From Aplysia californica (Eukaryota > Mollusca > Gastropoda > Aplysiida > Aplysiidae): a DNA stretch of 64,000 nt. The notes under the pieces were generated by a model. The model ran no database searches, had not been told where the DNA came from, and worked only from the letters and a program-made list of their open reading frames with translations. Of this stretch, positions 21,788-35,900 are shown one piece after another. Position numbers and translations under genes: made by a program. Numbering within the stretch: the first letter of the stretch is position 1; every line of letters begins with the position of its first letter. The DNA lies in the NCBI RefSeq assembly GCF_000002075.1, contig NW_004798019.1, positions 15,744 to 79,743 of the forward strand, read 5' to 3'.

Positions 21788-22858
21788 ATTAATGTCAACT
21801 TGGCCAATAGCGAAAACAAGTGCTCCAGCAGGTGAAAGTGAGACAAGTCATGAAAAACAGGTGAAGAATGTGAACAGCATTGTTATAATAATGGACAATG
21901 GTGAGAAAAGCCACGGAATTAAGGTAAGGCACACTTTTCAGACATTACGGTAGCAGAGTCTTGTTTTAGAGAGAGTTTTACTGCACTAGCAACGCATAGT
22001 TCATGTACGGAAGGACCGAAGATAAAACATGTTATGAGAGAGTTAGTAGAAGAGAAAGACCCCGAAACTTTCCACTGAGAAAAAAGCACTGGAAATGAGC
22101 TGGTGCCTCTGCCACAAAAAAAGCCAGGACCCTGAGGACCTTCCACTTCGAACTAGTAATATTTCAAGGGACAAGTTGATTTTCACTGCTTACAATTCAT
22201 TTGCAAATAAAACTCCACAAAAAAATTAAACCACATTTTTTTCACACTCACACCTCATGAAAAGAGAAAACTCAGTTCTGAACACTCTTCAAGACCTTGG
22301 ATTTTGATGGGAATAAAATTGTGGAGTACACAGACATCTGCAGCCTTCGAATTCAGAAATTACACTAATGAAGTTACAAAATGCTTTAACAAAAATAAAG
22401 GAAAAATATATGGTACTGAAGTTGCTCTTGGACAATTTTTCTGCCTACAAATTACAAAAATGAGCTGAACCTCTGTAGCACTGATATCAGATTCGCTCAA
22501 ATGTAAAAAGGGACCATTCTGTTATGAGAGATTTAAAAACCATATAGCATCAATGAAAAGATCCTATGACATCTGAAGTGTTGAAAGACGACTAATGTAA
22601 ATCAGTTTCTAAAAAGATGGGCCCTTGAGAATATGAAATAGACCCACAAACAAGTGGAGAGGAAAGTTGATGTTTTGATCAAAATAAGGAATGTTATTTA
22701 TACAACAAAGAAGACTTTTGGTCCCTATTTTGTGCCCTATCAAGAGCAGAGTGTAGACGAGACCATGGTTGGATTTGAAGACTCGCAATTTTAAACAGAA
22801 CAAACCAGCGAAGCCACCAGATTGGAGAATGAAAGTATGACAATTGTGTTGCCTAAAG

Positions 22859-23267
22859 AAAGGTACCAAAAGTCGCCATAGAGCATTTTGAGCTCGACCG
22901 ATAATGACAAAAAAATCACTTTTTTGACCAAAATGCATCCACCTTTTTTTAAGAATGTGTAGTCAAAAGGGTTTTCATCGACTTGACTTCTAAATATTTT
23001 ATTTTAAATAATTTTGAGACTAGGGTATTTTTAAAAGCGATAATGAAAACTTTTTAGAAGGTGTTAAAATCTATTCTTGAAGCACGTTTCCTCTTCCCCA
23101 CTATGTTTTACCATTGAATTCCAATCATGATAATGATGTCAACTGAATGCCAAATGTTGGATCTATCATTTTTTAATGGAAACATATTTTGGTCAAAAAA
23201 ATTATTTTTGTCTTTGCCGTACCAGCCTGTAGCTCAAAACGGTCTGGGGTGACTTTTGGTACCTTTG
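22859..23267. mobile_element. ~410-bp MITE with ~75-bp imperfect TIRs
   Basis: The left end AAAGGTACCAAAAGTCGCC and the inner TTTTGAGCTC...TTTTTTGACC are mirrored by GGTCAAAAAAATTATTTTTG and GTGACTTTTGGTACCTTT at the right. No coding capacity. Confidence 0.75.
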
Positions 23268-23943
23268 TCAAGGCGCATACACAAATGTCCAATTCAGCCA
23301 GGCAACGAGAAGGTTATTAGTGGAGTGGAAAAGTTCCACAACAGCTTAGTTAATACCCCGTGGGCAGGCCAGGAAAGAAGTGATGGCGCTATGCAGTATG
23401 GCAGCTGCTAAATGCGTCGCTTTACAATGTGCTTGTGATTTGGAGCTCGAGTGAACATGCATTACAACCACCTGGATGTTCAAAGTGGACGTAGCGTAGG
23501 CTCTGCTTAAATAGTTTTTGTGGACGGAGATTGCCTTGTCGCTCTGCTACAAAACACAGAATATCGTGACCCAAGTCCACATAAGGCGCCGATAAGTTGT
23601 TTGTTCACTCTGTTCCCTAGAGAAGACGACTATAAAAGGGCTATAACTTGAGTACATACAACTGTTCCTCCTGTGATTTCCTTCACTGTACTGTAAAACT
23701 TTGTGCTTTTGTCTCTACCAAGAGAAGGGACTGAACATGAACAATTCCACAGGTGAACTTTTATGCACTTTTTACATTTAATTTTCTTTCCATGGATTTA
23801 TGTGTATGAGTGTGTTTTGTGATGGTCGGCCTGTCTAAACGGGGGGAGAAAAAATTCCTATTTCTAAGGCTCCCCTTTTGACAGAAAATAGAAGATTATC
23901 TACTGAACTTTTTGCAATATTAGGATTATAAAGTATCTAAACC

Positions 23944-24160
23944 AGAATCACTGGCGTTCGTGGCGTAGCAGTTAGGCGCTTTGCTGCCGCACACAGGAGA
24001 AACAGAGTCAATTCCCAAGTGGGGAGAACATTTTTATCGAGTATCACTGTCTTTCTGTTGGGCTGGTCCTGACAGGTAGGGTTGGAAGCCTGCCTCCTAA
24101 AGGACCTAAGTTGTGTCCATGGGGCGTAAAAGAAACACCTACAATGTTTTAAAAACAAAA
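23944..24160 (+). mobile_element. SINE family D copy
   Basis: Head CTGGCGTTCGTGGCGTAGCA with GTTAGGCGC (A-box-like) and AGTCAATTCCC (decayed B box), then AGGTAGGGTTGGAAGCCTGC and AAACACCTACAATG. Antisense to cyclin L. Confidence 0.65.
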
Positions 24161-24813
24161 GGATCCATGACTGCAGAGAGTGCCATATCAAAGCATACAG
24201 AGGGTTGATTTTTAACAATCCATTTGCTACATAACTTATGTCCCATCTATTGACCCATGGTGCGAAAAACCACAAAAATTTAAACAAGGAAAAATCAGTA
24301 GCGAGTTCCCTTGAGGCCACTAAAAAGATTGTTTTGATTCGGTCAGAAATGAACATAGGCACACTGCTGTAAACACACAATACACACTGCCCTGAAGTGC
24401 TGTCTCTACAATCTAACAGAACAAAACAGATAAGAAATGAGACACCAATTCCTTCTCATGCATTCACTTTTATATGTCACAAGGCAACAATCGGAGTGCA
24501 GAATCAACAGTCCAAGTTTTGAATCAACAATCCCGAGTTTAAAATCCATCTTCACACCTGTCAGAGCATTTAAACATCTCTCTCTCTAAATTATACACCA
24601 CTTCACAGAAACAGAGTGAAATCTCTCCAGAACAGAAACACTATTGCACAGGTAGTTAGATCCTTCCATCACTAGACATTGCAAAAAAATAAGAAACTGA
24701 CATTCATTTTGAGTCCCCCCCATGCTTCTTATGGTTATGAAGAGACAAGCTCATGTTCTCACTTGTGCAACAGCGTAAGAAAACCAGCCTTAGCCATTGC
24801 CAGACCAAGTTAA

Positions 24814-25528
24814 CACATTACACCCTAAGGGCCTGGACGGGAAGTCCATTGTTAAATCCTAAGCAAGGGGAAAGAACCCACCTCCCGTGAATACTAGCCT
24901 TTAAAAAACACATTTTAAAAATACTAAACAAATTCCAAAAATCCTGAAAAAATAAAAGTTAAAAAGAAAACTGAATGTAGTTTCAGAAATATATAACTTT
25001 ATGTATGCGCAAACTGTTGGAAATGTTCTAACTTTATTTCAATCGGGGTGTCCGACCAGTCACTCTTACTCTCAGCCTCGCGGTCGGGCCCTAGGTCTAA
25101 ATTCTAGATTTTCTCCGTCTGATCAATCGGAATCGCCCCAAACTCTTCCTACAACGTTTTCATCAAAATCTGAGCCATCTGATTTGTCACATGCTCGTTT
25201 TTGCTCAAATCCATCGTTATTTCCGTTTTCGAACTCAATCGTGTCGCTTTTCAACAAGTCGAGACACTTTCGAAGTGTCGGTAACGCGATCGCACTTCGA
25301 TCAGCTCTAATACTAAAACTACTAGCCCGAAAAATTTCGTTTCGGTATCAAACGAAAGAAGAAACTTTTTGCTATACTATGCAAATCAAAATCCCGGTCC
25401 CAGAGTCTCGTCAAGGCGAGACTTTCGTTTCTAAAGACGCTGGGTCGGCGCGGGCGGTTCCGGGCCAGTCAGGGTGGAGCGCGTAAGGGAATTCCCGGGC
25501 GATCCCGGGCGAGTTAGGGTGTAATGTG
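24814..25528 (-). mobile_element. piggyBac-like element, internally deleted (715 bp)
   Basis: Perfect 15-bp termini CACATTACACCCTAA and TTAGGGTGTAATGTG are flanked by TTAA at 24810-24813 and 25529-25532, the piggyBac target. GC-rich subterminal sequence (CCCGGGCGATCCCGGGCGAG) adjoins one end. Minus-strand sequence begins with an ATG-led acidic/polar segment (MDLSKNEHVTNQMAQILMKT) that soon meets a stop; later translated pieces such as SDWSDTPIEIK look like the N-terminal region of a piggyBac transposase. The catalytic DDD core is absent. The long plus-strand open frame over it is a shadow. Confidence 0.85.
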
Positions 25529-26635
25529 TTAAAAAACTGAGTGGAAGTGTGGACAAGGAGGGATTTTAAAAAGCTCACACAAAGATGTTCAGTCCGAAAT
25601 AAGGTCCAGGGCAGCCTTTTACAGACGTATCTCAGAAAAATGCTACTAGACCAAAGTAATTTGGAACATGCTGTAGAAAAAAGAAATCATATTTTTTTCT
25701 CTTTACCACTTTACCGCCTCATCTCACCGATCAGCCATGTTTACAATTCAGTTTCTTTGGATTTTCCCCAAAATGCCTTTGCCTTAGATGGCAAGAGTTT
25801 TTACTATTTCAGCCTTGTGATGGCAAAGTGTTCTAAAAAAATCATGAAAGTAGAAAATGAAAAGTCTTCTCAAGACAGCATACATGTCATATGTCTTTAA
25901 TGTCCCCAAATGCACAGGTTACATACATCATCATACACACACACACACATGAAAGTACAACTATTCAATTTCAAACACACCCATAACTATTTCTGCATCA
26001 CGAGACGTCTCCGCCATCTGGTCAACATGTACACATTCTGTCACCGTCCTGAGTCAGTATTGCAAATAATGGTGTACATTTATCAAAATCTTCCTACATC
26101 ACAGTTATTTCCAATGGCTTACAAAACAACGCTATGTAACTACTCTCACGAGAGCTTCTTACTCACATACCACTCCACTTGGCTTTGTAAAAAATTTTGT
26201 TAGCAGCAAAAAATTCTAATTCTAATTCTAAGTCTAATTCCCCCCCCCCCCCTACTTCCTTTGGTTCAGACAACACAGTCCACCATCTTTCAACTCTCAA
26301 ACATGCATTATACATGGCAGTACTTTTATGAGGATGTTTTCTAGAGATCTGGTAAAAATTCCATCAATGTTTTACATCACCGGTCGGAATGTTACAAGAA
26401 GTGAACACTTATGTCCATATAGAGGATGCATAAACATTACACACTAGAACCTATTAGTTAAGTGCAACCTGATGCCAGTTCACTGCTAAACAATAGCAGA
26501 CATATGAGAAAAAGAAATTCCAATGAGAGGCAACACAGTCTAGCTGAAATGAATACTGAAGTTCCAAAGTAAGGAGTCATCCTAACATACAAAGACCTCT
26601 TGCACACAATGCCCGTCATCTAACAAGAAAACAAG

Positions 26636-26990
26636 TTAACGTCTATGCTTATCTATCTTGTCTCGTATAGGGCTGTCTCGGTGCCCGTTGCTACGGTGCT
26701 TCCTGGAGCGGTGCCGGTCCTTCTCTGGGGTGTAGGACCTACGGTCTCTGTAGTCCCTGTCCTTGTAGTAGTCTCCCCTGTCTTTGTGGTCCTTCTCCCG
26801 GTAGTAGTCGCGGTCCTTGTAGTCCTTCTCCCGGAAGCCGTCCTTTTCTTTGTAGTCTCTTCCGTTGTCTTTGTAGTAGTCCCGGCCATCTTTGTACTCG
26901 TCTCGACGGGACTTCTTGGATAGCTTCGCAGATCGGACAGGAGAGCGAGGTGAATGCGAGTGGGAGCGAGACCTTGAGCGTGATCTGTAC
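26636..26990 (-). CDS. CCNL1: Cyclin L exon 9, C-terminal tail and stop
   Basis: 118 codons including TAA at 26638-26636. [18 protein letters not shown] is followed by a quasi-repeat of D-Y-Y-K/R-D/E-K-D units, then [18 protein letters not shown] and KIDKHRR. The Arg/Ser stretch is the speckle-targeting type. The Asp/Tyr/Lys periodic part is unlike the purer RS tail of vertebrate CCNL1. Confidence 0.9.
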
Positions 26991-29900
26991 CTGGCAAAGA
27001 GAAAAAATACATCATACCACTGTCAATAGATCAAGAAAAACCTTCCATAAATACCAAAACAAATTCAAAACACTCATCTACACATCCCCAGAAACAAAGT
27101 GTGCTGGCGTCCCCAGTGTAGCTGTCAGGCTCCTCGCTGCAGCATGCAAAAGACTCCAGATTGATTCCTGGACACGGGTGAATTTTATCGAGCGTCTCCA
27201 CATCTCAGAAAAGATGTTACCTCTCCGCCCAGGTTGGCCCTGATCAAAGCAGCCCGCCCTCTGAATGATTAAGTTGTGTCGATGGCGGTATCACAAAAAT
27301 TCTGCACAACATACTAATGTTACCCATCCATCACAACACACTCAATGAGGCCAAGTATTATAAAATCAGAAAGCAGTAATGCTATGGTGATGTTTAAAAA
27401 AGACAAAAAACATTGTTCAACAACAGACACTTAGTTCAATTTATCATGAAAATAATTCTTGCTACTGGCATTCAATTCAAACCTTTAAGAATTTAAAAAT
27501 TTGCTCCTAAATTTGACGAACATAGAGAAAAACAAAACAATTTTCAATTGTCCACTAGCAAAACCGTAACTCCATATCTCTGGAGGGGGTTTTCCCACTA
27601 TGCCAGAGCCTTCTCTTGTCAAAACCCGAGAGCGACATACACATCACTACACTGGTCATTCATTCAAAACAAATGAACCTATTGAGGAATTTGCCAGTGC
27701 CCCTGTCAGCCGATCAGTAGTTCCGACCCAAAGCCTCTGGGAGCAGCTTGCCAGAAATAACGAGCTAAAGCACTGCGCCCCCTCAACAGACACCACAACA
27801 ACGGTCCAAAGCCTCCTACAACACTCACTTCTTTTTGTGCTTCTCCCTGCCAAACGCTTCCAACTTTTTTGGTTTTCTGTTGCCTGGGGAACGTTTTCGC
27901 TTCTTGCTGCTTGGAGAATCAGACCTTGGACTGCGGCTACGATGGCTCAAGTGACTACCAGATGACCTGAAACGGGACAATTCAACAGAGTTCAACACAA
28001 ATGTCAGAAACATGTTGGGCAAACTAAACAACACATAATGACTACTGATATCACACAAACATAAACTCAAACTAAAGACAACCACTTTTATAGAGGACAT
28101 ATGGCTAACAAGTTGTGTCTGTTTTTTCTACATCAGGATGTAATCTGGAAATTCCATTTCCTATCCACAAACAAAAATCTGCTGCCATGTTTCAAGTTTT
28201 GCTTATAAAACTGTCAGACAAAACCTGCTCTAACAAGCACCTTCCTAAACGAAGAACTACTTTCCACTTCCCCTTCGAATTCTGTTGTATATTTGGTCGC
28301 TTTTAAGCACAAGGGGGCTATTCCGAAAAATGCTATTTTGAGAAAATCGAAAGCAAAGTGTTTGCCCCTTGTTCAGTTTCTGTAAAAGACAAGTAGAGTT
28401 TTCTCTATAACCAAACAAATATACACACCAATGGAACCGAACTTCTCCAATAGGTAAGACAATGTCCACTTCTGGAAACCCCTAAAATCTGGGCTAGCCC
28501 CCTTGTCCGAGAATGGGTCTCAAATCAGAATCTTAAAAAAGGAGGAACTTTCCGCGTGATCACGACATAAGACCATTTTCGCGAGACCCATTATTATTAT
28601 ACTGTTTAACCCTAGAATACAAAGCAAGGTTATTTCATACCAATTTGAGGGTTTGGAAGATAATTTCAAGCTAGAGTCTCTTAACAAACGTTTACAATCT
28701 TGATTATGTACAGAAAGTGGTGGTTTAGCGGAAGAAATGGCGGTAGTGGAAATCCGTTAAATAGCTGAATATTGAGGCCCACGCCTTAAAAGCGACCACT
28801 TTATAGTGACACTATCCAAGATGTCCACCTGTTTGAAACAAGCAATTTTCTCCCTTACAAATCAATAGTAAATAGTTCACAAAGAACAAAAGACTGCATG
28901 CAAACCATGCACCCTAATTTGCAATACCCCTTACTTTTCCTTCGTAAAATGAAACATCCAGAACGACCTCGAGGAAAAAAACACTGGATATTATGTTTTT
29001 ATCACCAACCAAGCACACTTTTTCAAGGAAATTACTTCTACAGATGTTTTGTCTTGAGATTTCTTTACAGAACTATCTTTCAGTCAGACACAAAGAGCTT
29101 GCCCATGGATAAATCAGGTCTTACCCAGAGGCCCCACTTCGATCACTGCCGTCGCTGTGATCTCTACTCCTCTTTTTGCCAGACAGGACTTGGTGGTCAT
29201 TGCCCTGCCCTGACTTGCTGCTGCCGTGCTCGCTGTTGTCAGACCGCTTGGCCATGTCTGCATCTGCTTTTTCCTTCTCCTTCTTTATGGAGGCCAGTAA
29301 GCTGGTAGGATTGGGACTGATCACCTTTGGAGAATCTGGGAGGGGAAAACCAAGTAAATCAATAAGAATTATGAATTCACTCAATAAAGAAGCCACATCT
29401 GTTGCTTGAGCGCAAGCCTCCCTGCGTCCCAAGAGGATAATGCAGTTTTACCACAAGGATATTTTTAATCTTACATTTCAACCAAGGGATATGGAAACTA
29501 TATCTTATTTTTAATTCAAAAAGTGTGGTTTGTTTGCCAAGATCAGCCAGTAAATATCTAAGCAACAGAGTATAATCCACAGGTTTCTCACACCAGTCAA
29601 AACAATGCACTGTTTGTAAAACAATGAAATACTAAGCTTTTTGCTTTTCCTGATAATGCATAAACCTACATGTTATCTGCCATAGGCTTATTTCTTCATA
29701 GTTTCCTAAATTACCAGTCCTTTTTTTGCATCAAAACAATGCAGAAGTTTGTAAACATGTAAAAAAGTGGTTTACAGGAGGAGGGTCCGTATCAGAGCCT
29801 TAACTTAACAAACTCCTTATAAATCAAAAGCACTCACTTTGGCGCGAAGAAGAATTAGGGGTGTCCACATCTGACAGAATGCCTCGGGCTTTTGACTTTG

Positions 29901-32900
29901 CTGCCTGCTGCTTCTTTTTCAACTCTTCCACCGTCCTCTCCAGACTCTCATAGTTGGGCTGAAAAACCAAGTATAGAACAGTGTATTAGAACAGTGGCAA
30001 AACACGAGAGACAACTGTCAGGGCACCTATATTGGAAAAATAAAACAGGACCTAGCTCCTTGCGCATCAAAAGATAATGAGAATTGACATTTATCTAAAC
30101 CATCAAATTTTCCCAAAAACATTTTTACTTTCTACAAGGCACTTTCTTAGGCAAAGCCAAGAACAGGGTTGATACACAAGACACCACATGGAAACATCTA
30201 TGCAACAGTGGGCTCATTTAAAAAAAAAAAAAAACAAGAACAACATGAGTTGTGCCTAGTTCTAAAATTGCTAAAGTGGAGGAAGCCTTCATTACTTGGT
30301 TTTCTTTTGACGGGATATTTACCTTAGGACGTGCGTAGAGCTGAAGGATGGACAAACATATTTGCTGGATTTCATCCTCGGTCACTCTGAAGAGCCAGAA
30401 CCAAGGGGGGCTGTTGGGCAATGGAATCTGACACTGTCGTGCAGCCAGGTAAATGCAAGCACAAGCAATAGACTCGGGCTGAAAGCGCATGAAGACATCG
30501 GAGCGCAGGCTGTCATTCATGAAGTTCCAAGCGGACTGGACCAGCTGCCGTTTCCCGGTGCTACCAAGCACCTCCAGGTACATCACAATGATCTGAAAAG
30601 AACATCAAATCAATACATTGACCACAAGTGCATAGGTTTTTATTTCCTTGCATTTGCTGAGGCATTGGGGGGAGGGGGGTGTTGTTGTTCCAGGGAAGGA
30701 GTGTGCTGATTTAAAAGATATCTTACGAGCTAAACACAGCTTAGTCAATTAAATACTGTCCCACACTGGATGAAAAGACCATCATGATCGAACATAAGAA
30801 ATAATCTAAATCTACAACAACAAAACAAAAAATGAATGGAACATATTTTAAAGATCCTCCCCACCCTGTAGATATGTTTTTATATCTGAAAAGCCAATTC
30901 ATTCAATACAAAATGTAATTGATGTATGCTGGTCCCAAATCCAGTAAAGCGCAAAGGCTACATAAATAAATGTTGGATGGTATTGGTTTTGGTTATAAGA
31001 AATCTAAAGCTAATTGTATCGATATCGTCAAATAATGCGCGGGTTTGATAGCTTTTTCTCGAAAGTGCGCAGCTCTAATATTCTCCCATCGCTCCTGCCG
31101 CTCTACTTGACCACAAACAAGCAAAAATTTATTCAAATCATACAGCGTTAAAGTTTTAAAGAACAGGCCCTACCTTGTGAGGATGCTTCACATGGACACA
31201 AAATCCTAGCTCTTTGAGAACTCTCCTCTCAGCCTTGATGACTTGGTTCTTCAGGTTAATGTAATGTTGGTCTAAAGCTAGTGGGTGAATATTCCTACAA
31301 AAAGATAGAAAAAAATACAACAATAAGAAAAAGAAAAGGGGGTTTTCAAAAGTTGTATCCAACAAATATATAGTTAGAGCTAGAGGGGAAAAATAAAAGT
31401 CAAGGCTGAGGAAAAAAAGTATTGTTAATGCAACTATTTCTCTTCTTCACAAACCATGACAAATGTGCTCAGATAATCTTTTGTTTTTTAAAGAAAAGGT
31501 CAAAATTTGAGAGTTTCTTCACCAGCAATTTCACCTGTTTAATCAAAATTGATGCTGACTAAAGCAAATACATTGTAGCCAGTTTCCACATGATAATAGA
31601 AAAAGATACCAAACTGCAGCAAAGCAAACACTTGTCTATTGGCTCCCAAACAATAGGGAAAGGAAGCCTTCATATCAAAGGACATAATAGGTACTTGATA
31701 ACACATGAAGTTGCAAAGTACAACATGTCCAGGCAATCATGTACATCTGAGAGGCTGGGAAAGGTTAAGACTACACGACAGCAGTCCCGTCCACAAGGCC
31801 ACGTGGTTCCTGTCACACAGTCACGCCAAGTTTGTACTGTCTGTTCCAGGCTTCACACCAACATTTCCAGCAACTAGATACATACTGATGATGCCACTTG
31901 TGCATGTAAGGAATGTTTTTCCACCACTAAAAAATCTAAAATCATTAAATCTGAAAACAGAAAATGGACAGTCAGTTACGTTTACCCACTTGCATCATTT
32001 CAATAGCTAAAAGCAAGAAACAAACATATCACGAAGGAGAAAATTTCAAGTTACTTCATCAGAAATAAATCTTGAAAAAAGCAATCCAGAGTGCAACTTT
32101 CAGCCTGGCCAAACATTTTTTTCCCCGTGCACAGAGTCCCCAAGACAAAGCAATTTTTCAACTAACAGCGTAACTTTACAGAGATTTTATACGTTCAATG
32201 AACCACTCCCCAATGTGAAGGGGATAGAGAAAAATCGTCTTCAAAAAACTACAATCCACACACTATCAGCATGCTACAACAATAGCCATCTACAATTTTG
32301 CATAAATTAGCAGGAAAAATCCGTTTCATCACTTTCACATGCAGAACAAATGGACTTTATTTTTCTCGGTTGCAGGTTGGAAATTTGTTGGGGCATGCTA
32401 TACACCATTTTGAGCATTGGTGGTATATTATCATATAGCTATAAGGAATTTCCGCAGCAGGTTGACTTTATCTTAGCTCAGATACGACAAAAAGACAAGT
32501 GTACACGTGTGCCGATTGCAGGCCAGAGAGAAGCACCACCAGTGTACTTTGTGCTTTCGATTATCACACCTATCAATGGGCCTACACACTGTGTATAAGC
32601 AAGTGACGCAGAGAGCGAATGAGCATCTGAAGCATGACCTTTGGTTGGCCATAGTATTGTCTCTGAGAAATCAGATCCCACAAGACCTACACATGATGGG
32701 CATGCGATGGCATGTGGTTTTTCATGACGTCACTGACATTGGTGTTTCCCACTTCTCTTGACTAGCACAGAGCACGGCACAGTGTGCTGATCAACTTTTT
32801 ATTCCGTTCTCTGCCACTGTTCAGCATATTATGCAAGTTGACAAATTCGAAGGGATAGCTTAAGTGTTACTGGAAAATATAGGGAGGAGAGATAAGGTCG

Positions 32901-35900
32901 ATAGATGTTACATAGGAAAGAAGGAGCAAATCACACAAGACCCCCCACCAACCATCCATGGAGCTTCCAGCTTACAGGTCAAATTGCAGCTACCAAATTA
33001 GGTAATAAAAGAAAAAACTTACAAGAACTGAAATTTGCTACAAGCATGTTCTTCCCAACCAACTCTACGCCGTCGACAATCATCGTTGAGAAACCCACTA
33101 TAAACTGAAAACACAGCCAAACCGAAGAACTTCTAGTGGAACCTGCCCCAAGGCATTCACCCATCGTTGGGGAAAAAAGTGGCCATTTTAGGTGGTCCAC
33201 TTAAACTATCATTCTATCATTTTCTTTCTGGACTCAAGTTCAAACCATAATCAGGACAGGGGCTTCATGATTCTCTCCCCCCCCCCCCCCTCTTTTTTTT
33301 GGGCAATACCACGATCCAAAAAAAGTAACATATAATTTTTGTCCTATGCTTTACTTGAATCATCTTCCCGTCCAGAAATCAAGATTTCTAAAATAAGGAA
33401 ACAAATTAAATATAAAACTACTTCAACTTTTACTTTCATGATATATTTGTAGCATGTCTTTTTCACTTCCCTTGTAACAAAATGCTAGATCTAAGAATGT
33501 CTTAGAAATTTGCAAGACTATCATAACAATGAAATGGAATGTGAATGTTTAGACTACACCTCGTATAATTATTTTTTTTTGGGGGGGAGAGATGATGGAT
33601 TTGTATTTGTGTGTGTGTTTGAGTTGGGGAGGTAGGGGGGGGGGGGAGAACAACAGAAAAAGCACACAGTAAAACCATTTCCTTGTATAGAAAAAAGTAA
33701 GCGGGCACAATATGTTACTTTCACTTCATGGTCAATTGGTGTCCCTTACCCTCCTTAACTCTCTAAACCCCATCAGACGCTGGGACAGTCTGGCGGTAAT
33801 AACCCTGTTCCACAGCGTCCGGTACTAGTGACAACTGTTTCGTTTCATTTACTGCTAGTTTTTGCTTGTTTTTCTGATCGAAGCCCGAACCATGCTTTTT
33901 TTTAAGTAATGACTATGGCTTCAGCCTTTGTTTACGACATTTAGAAGTTGGAGGCAAGCTTTTGGGTTATAATGAGACATAGTGCACCAGGCTTAGGCGA
34001 CTAGAAAAAAACTCCGGGAAATGGTGAAAAAACGGGTTAAAGTAAAATGAAAACCTCATTCAACAGTTTGACAGCAGGGGTATGAAATTGACTAGTGACA
34101 AGAGGCCCAAATCGTAACAGCGCAAACCCTCAGAGCGAGAATTGTAATGGACACAATCAAAGCTAACAATAATGCTGCCACGCTCTCAACACCATGGCAA
34201 TATTAAAAATATAACTGGTATCCCCTAAATATACATTCAACCTGACTTTGAAACAGTATAAATACCAGAATTCACTGTGTAAGTAAAGTTTGCCAACCAT
34301 ATAAAAGCTCACGGTGGGAAACATTAAACAAATTGGATACAATGGAGATTTTATAGCTATTCAAAAATGAATCTCTTACTGCTGTCTTTCAGCCACACCC
34401 CTGATCTTACGGTAGGCAAGATCTACACCTAGCCTTCTTAGAGGGTGAAAAATCTCGGATGACCTGTGTGCAAGATGCACATGCTTAAGATCCCTTGGTG
34501 GTCTAAAATCGATAAGAGTAGGCCTCCACCCACCACCCAAGCAAAATTTTAAAATTTCCTGGCATTCGTACCGACGGGGAAAAAAATTTTTTTGGGAACT
34601 AATCAAAAGACAAACAGCCATGGACTAAAGTAGAACAAAAGGGGAAGAAAAACAAAACCAATATTTTGCTCCCATTAATATTGACCATTCAAAGCACATT
34701 GCAACTCAAACCACTTACAAAAATCAGGTAAGAATTCCCTACTATTCTCCCTTTGTTTTAGTAATGGTTTTACAGCACTTACAACACAATTGAGTCATAT
34801 ATATAAGTAAGTGCTGAAGATTAGAGGTGTTGAGTAAATAAAATAACATACACAAAACAGGAAGAAGAGACATAAGGATGATAAGATTTTTTTACATGAA
34901 AAAAGGAGCAAACCACACCAGAGCACCCGCCACCATTCTCTTGATTTGGCTTGAGTAATAGTGAAGATAAATCACTCGACATTTCATGCAGGACAGACCA
35001 AAACAACAGAGGGAGAGAGAGAAGTTAGACCTAGAAAACCGTGCCCCTTACAACTCATCAAATCCTGGCATAAACCCAAAAGTAGGCAGAAAACATCAGC
35101 TCCAACTATGCTAGATAATACAAAAACGGTCAAAGTCTGAGCTGTTTGCCACAGGAAACCACATCATTGCAAAAGCATAAAACGGGGCTCAGAAATTTGA
35201 GAAAAGCAGAAAAAGGCAGATAGATGACACACCAAAGCAATTACCACATGTGTATTAACAACGGACCTCCATCTGCAATCATAAACAGTTAGTGCATTCA
35301 TTCCTCCCCTTCATGCCAGATAGGGGGCCTCCAATGCCTTTTTTTTTAATAAAGAAAAGCGGTCAAACTACCCATATCCAAATTTTGAGAGGAGACTAGC
35401 AAAACAATAAAATTTAACACTAGGCGAATGTGTGGGAAAAAAATAATAATTTTAAAAAAGAAAAGAAAAAAAGACTTTCCTTCTACTTCAGATAATTGCA
35501 TGCAACTGGTTATTTACCGAACACTATTCAATCTTTTAGTTTTAGTTAAGAGTTTTATAGCACTTGTAACAAAAATTCTAATAAGTTTAGAAGATTAGAG
35601 GTATTTCAAGAGAGTAACAAAAATAGGAGAGATCAGGACAATAGATGTTTGATAGAAAAGAAGGAGCACAAACCCCACCAGACCACCCTACAACCACCTG
35701 CCATTCAATCTTTGAACCAGTGTGTTGGAGAAGAGTGAAGCAAGCACAACATTTAGTGCATAGTAAAAGCAAAAAAGAAACAACTGGGGGTGGGTGGGTG
35801 GGTGGGTTACTTTCAATCGGGTCAGGAGGGAAAACTTATGGCTGGTGCCTCTATAAATAAATCATTGATGGTCTGGTCTGAGGGAAAACTTTTGATGCTG

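Larger units (their letters stand above)
20254..26635 (-). other. Cyclin L 3' UTR/downstream region
   Basis: No conserved coding segment was seen. On the minus strand AATAAA at 20429-20424 is followed by a GT/T-rich stretch and is a candidate distal poly(A) signal (3' UTR ~6.2 kb). ATTAAA at 25901-25896 is a possible proximal one. The region contains SINE D copies, a MITE and a piggyBac relic. Transcript end unproven. Confidence 0.4.

Noticed and set aside
23937-24380. 147-residue minus-strand open frame
   Set aside because: It overlaps a family D SINE on its opposite strand and shows no conserved motif.
25001-25486. 161-residue plus-strand open frame, the longest in the window
   Set aside because: It lies entirely inside the piggyBac-like element, on the strand opposite to the transposase remnant, with no recognisable domain.
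32979-33200. Minus-strand open frame ([16 protein letters not shown]) within cyclin L intron 3
   Set aside because: Flanking cyclin L exons 3 and 4 join in perfect phase and homology without it; no matching family.
33757-34040. Possible second piggyBac-like element (TTAACTCTCTAAACCCC ... ACGGGTTAA)
   Set aside because: The inverted match is only a few bases and no second TTAA-bounded end of convincing length was found.
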